Positions 8,252-10,000 of a stretch of 10,000 nucleotides of DNA are shown piece after piece. This DNA is from Actinidia chinensis. Taxonomy: Eukaryota; Streptophyta; Magnoliopsida; Ericales; Actinidiaceae. The notes beneath the pieces are model-generated. The model saw nothing but the letters and a program-made list of their open reading frames with translations, was not told the DNA's origin and made no database searches. Position 1 is the stretch's first letter, and each line of letters starts with the position of its first letter. The stretch spans positions 1 to 10,000 of the forward strand of contig VIGQ01001041.1 in the NCBI GenBank assembly GCA_009663005.1. The letters are read 5' to 3'. The position numbers and the translations under genes are program-made.

Positions 8252-8524
8252 TAGTTATGTATTCACAAGCAATAGACTTAGGAAAGGGCACGTACTGCCA
8301 TGACTAGCCAATTAATTGATAAAATTACACTTCAGCCCCTCCAACTTTTAATTAATTATTTATCCCTCATCCTAAACTTAAATATCTCTTTAATTTTATC
8401 TCAAAAAGTTTTGATATTTAATTTAACTTAAAAAACCCCAAAACGTATTAAATAATTTAAATTTAATTTCAACAATTCCTATTTATATCATAAAGTAAAA
8501 ATAATTTAGGATCGGGATATTACA

Positions 8525-8805
8525 TTGACTTTCATCACCCTATCTGTGAACGGAGGTTCAGTCCGCCTAATCATAGTGTCCATAGTAATGAGGGCGCTCA
8601 TTCCATTATTGATGACATTTATCCGAGCATCCAGGTCTTTAATCTTCTAGGTGGTAGATTTATCTCAGTGCTTGGGAGCTCGGTCTCTCGTCGAGGTAAT
8701 CTTTCGTGTCTCCTAGTTTCCCACATGCCATTCGTATCGTGAGGCCGACTAAAAGACCGAGACTTCGATAGGATAAGACTTCCTTTCTCTCCTGGGTGCA
8801 AACTC
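8525..8805 (-). pseudogene. Ty3/gypsy gag N-terminal remnant (Tat-like)
   Basis: Gag is the structural protein that packages retrotransposon RNA. On the minus strand, 8646-8527 gives 40 open codons that include RRTEPPFTDRVMKV. The TEPPFT-R-MKV signature is familiar from gag of plant Tat/Ogre-type gypsy elements, where the capsid domain follows. Upstream, another frame (8801-8622) is open for 59 codons and rich in Arg, Glu and Pro, as the gag N-terminus usually is; joining the two needs a frameshift near 8640. Protein similarity stops at MKV exactly where the long LTR begins (TGTAATATCC at 8524), so the gene is cut by the LTR or by a later deletion. The continuation of gag is not found at the LTR's other end. 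The remnant is on the same strand as the Tat-like LTR at 3186-3760 and could come from the same element. Confidence 0.6.
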
Positions 8806-8830
8806 GGTGATTGGTGTCGGAACAGGCTTA

Positions 8831-10000
8831 CTTAACCGTGTGACTCTGTTGTGCCGTTCCCATTTTTTTAATCGTGTCGTGTTTGTGTCAATCCCAAATT
8901 TTTGTGGCTGAGTTCACACTCTTTTGTGGTTTGTCCAGAACAGAAGCACACATGTTATATTCCTTTTGGCTGTTTTGGAGCACGAATTTGTTAAGAAAAA
9001 AGGAAATAAATGAAAAGTTGACAACTCAACTATTCGGGCCCATTGGATCATCTACCTTTTGCATTCTCATTTATTTTTTATGTTTTCCTCATCAAAATAC
9101 TTGATCCAAATACAACCTTAATATTTTTATTTGTAATTGTCATCTTTTCATCACTACACAGCCTCAATCTTTTCAAAACTGAAATCTTTCTCGGGCAGCA
9201 GAACAAAAATGTCGTTAATTAAGAAAGTTTTCAACCAAAAATCCCACCACAATCTAATGGTGGAGTCAAATTAGAATTCAGAGATAATTTATGGACAGCA
9301 AAAAATCATTATGTGAAATTTCTCAAGATAATTCACAATCTAATTCCACAAGAATCTAACACCTCAAAAAGTTACACCCAAAGCTAACACCAATTAAGAA
9401 CAACTTCAAATTAAAGCATAAAAATCAAATAAATAAGCCAACAATAGTCTAGGATCAAGGAAAAAATTCATGAAAAAATGTACTTGGTGGTGGATTGCCC
9501 TTGCACAGGATTTTGCTGAAGAAAGAGTGCCTTGTGAAGTCCAAGAATAGGTGTCGAGGCTACATAACAGCCTTCTAGATCCTGATGTGATTAGGGACCA
9601 TTATTGATTCCAAAAGGGGCTAAAGCCCTTGATCCCTATTTTTCTATTTAAGTGGGATGCAGAGATCATGATCAATGGATATGAGTTTTCGACCTCCACG
9701 AGTGAGGATTGCCTAGGGCCTGGATTAGAAGCATGTCCCAATTTCCCAATTAGAGCAGAGATGAAGGAAGATTTTGGATCAAATTGAAGGTAGGATAGAT
9801 TAAAGGTTAAGAGTTTTGGCGCAAAATTGATATTTCATCAAAACTCAACTAAAATTTAGATATAATTATGAAATTTTAAACCTAGGGTAACCTCAAGGTA
9901 GACGATCTAAAAAAATGTACTTTATTTTGGGATATTTTTTTTTCATCTTTACTGAATTTTTAAACAATAAAGTATGAAAATTTATTTGGATAACCTTATT
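8831..10000. other. Unassigned AT-rich intergenic region
   Basis: No supported gene is seen. At 8870-8890 there is a GTGTCGTGTTTGTGTC phrase of a kind common in plant dispersed repeats. From about 9470 to 9800 the composition is more balanced and resembles unique DNA. Read on the minus strand, it could be an upstream or leader region of a gene lying to the left, but no exon follows, so this is not claimed. A 10 bp palindrome, GATCATGATC, lies near 9665. No 5' LTR for the gag remnant was recognised. Confidence 0.4.

Larger units (their letters stand above)
5189..8524 (-). mobile_element. Long LTR, Ty3/gypsy (Tekay/Del-like), right copy, inverted
   Basis: Read on the minus strand, this starts TGTAATATCCCGATCC at 8524 and ends GGGTGTGACA at 5189, giving matching TG...CA ends. 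TGTAATA(T/C)CCC is a familiar start for plant chromovirus LTRs. It is 3336 bases with a 172 bp MITE inside, so about 3.16 kb originally; lengths of this order are known for Tekay/Del. A (TA)n block (8251-8233) followed by a long purine-rich leader (8225-8091) suggests the promoter and transcript start. Flanking five-base words (AACCC at 5184-5188, TTGAC at 8525-8529) do not match, so it is not a simple solo LTR with target duplication. Purine-rich and GTGTAATTTT-like modules seem to occur twice (near 8330-8090 and 7480-7170), so the outer part may be duplicated or composite. Confidence 0.7.

Noticed and set aside
5184..8529. Solo LTR with target site duplication
   Set aside because: The flanking words AACCC and TTGAC differ, so a simple solo-LTR insertion is not supported.
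8874..9104. 76-codon open frame on the + strand
   Set aside because: Its Phe/Leu/Cys-rich translation comes from T-rich DNA. It has no recognisable motif and no gene context.
9440..9800. Promoter and 5' leader of a host gene on the minus strand
   Set aside because: The composition is gene-like, with an AT-rich TATA-like phrase, but no start codon with a sustained frame or splice structure was found.
1..10000. CRISPR array, bacterial operon, phage or new defence system
   Set aside because: There are no regular spacer repeats, no ribosome-binding-site-led gene clusters and no dense coding. The content is plant-type transposable element debris.

Overview
The window reads as non-genic plant DNA, most likely from a eudicot with a repeat-rich genome. 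It is AT-rich, has many homopolymer and (TA)n runs, has no intact gene or RNA gene, and is built from decayed LTR retrotransposons and small DNA transposons. I found no protein-coding host gene that I can defend and no bacterial or phage signature. All family assignments come from reading motifs and were not checked by a search.

Layout. Bases 1-2693 are the 3' part of a very long LTR on the + strand, ending in GGTGTGACA. A related but clearly diverged LTR lies in the opposite orientation at 5189-8524; on the minus strand it starts TGTAATATCCCGA and ends GGGTGTGACA. The two share a colinear series of blocks when one is reverse-complemented, so they form a large imperfect inverted repeat around a 2.5 kb core. 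Length and terminal sequences suggest the Tekay/Del type of Ty3/gypsy chromovirus (inference). The left copy carries a private insert of about 0.7 kb of T-rich sequence (about 690-1390). The right copy carries a private 172 bp hAT-type MITE (6527-6698) with a perfect 8 bp target duplication; the left copy shows the empty site.

The core (2694-5188) holds a MITE-like end at 2961, a roughly 575 bp LTR of a second, Tat-like gypsy element on the minus strand (about 3186-3760, with TATAAAAG and an adjoining purine tract), and beyond it a 150-codon open frame antisense to that element (3856-4308) plus scraps of decayed minus-strand coding sequence. To the right of the long LTR, 8525-8805 is a frameshifted N-terminal gag remnant on the minus strand, cut off exactly where the long LTR begins. 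Gag and the Tat-like LTR share a strand and could be two ends of one older element interrupted by the Tekay-like LTR, but no target duplication joins them.

The right end, 8831-10000, is unassigned low-complexity intergenic sequence. The window is best seen as a nested retrotransposon graveyard. Its most distinctive points are the inverted LTR pair, the MITE with its empty site, and the antisense open frame beside the Tat-like LTR.
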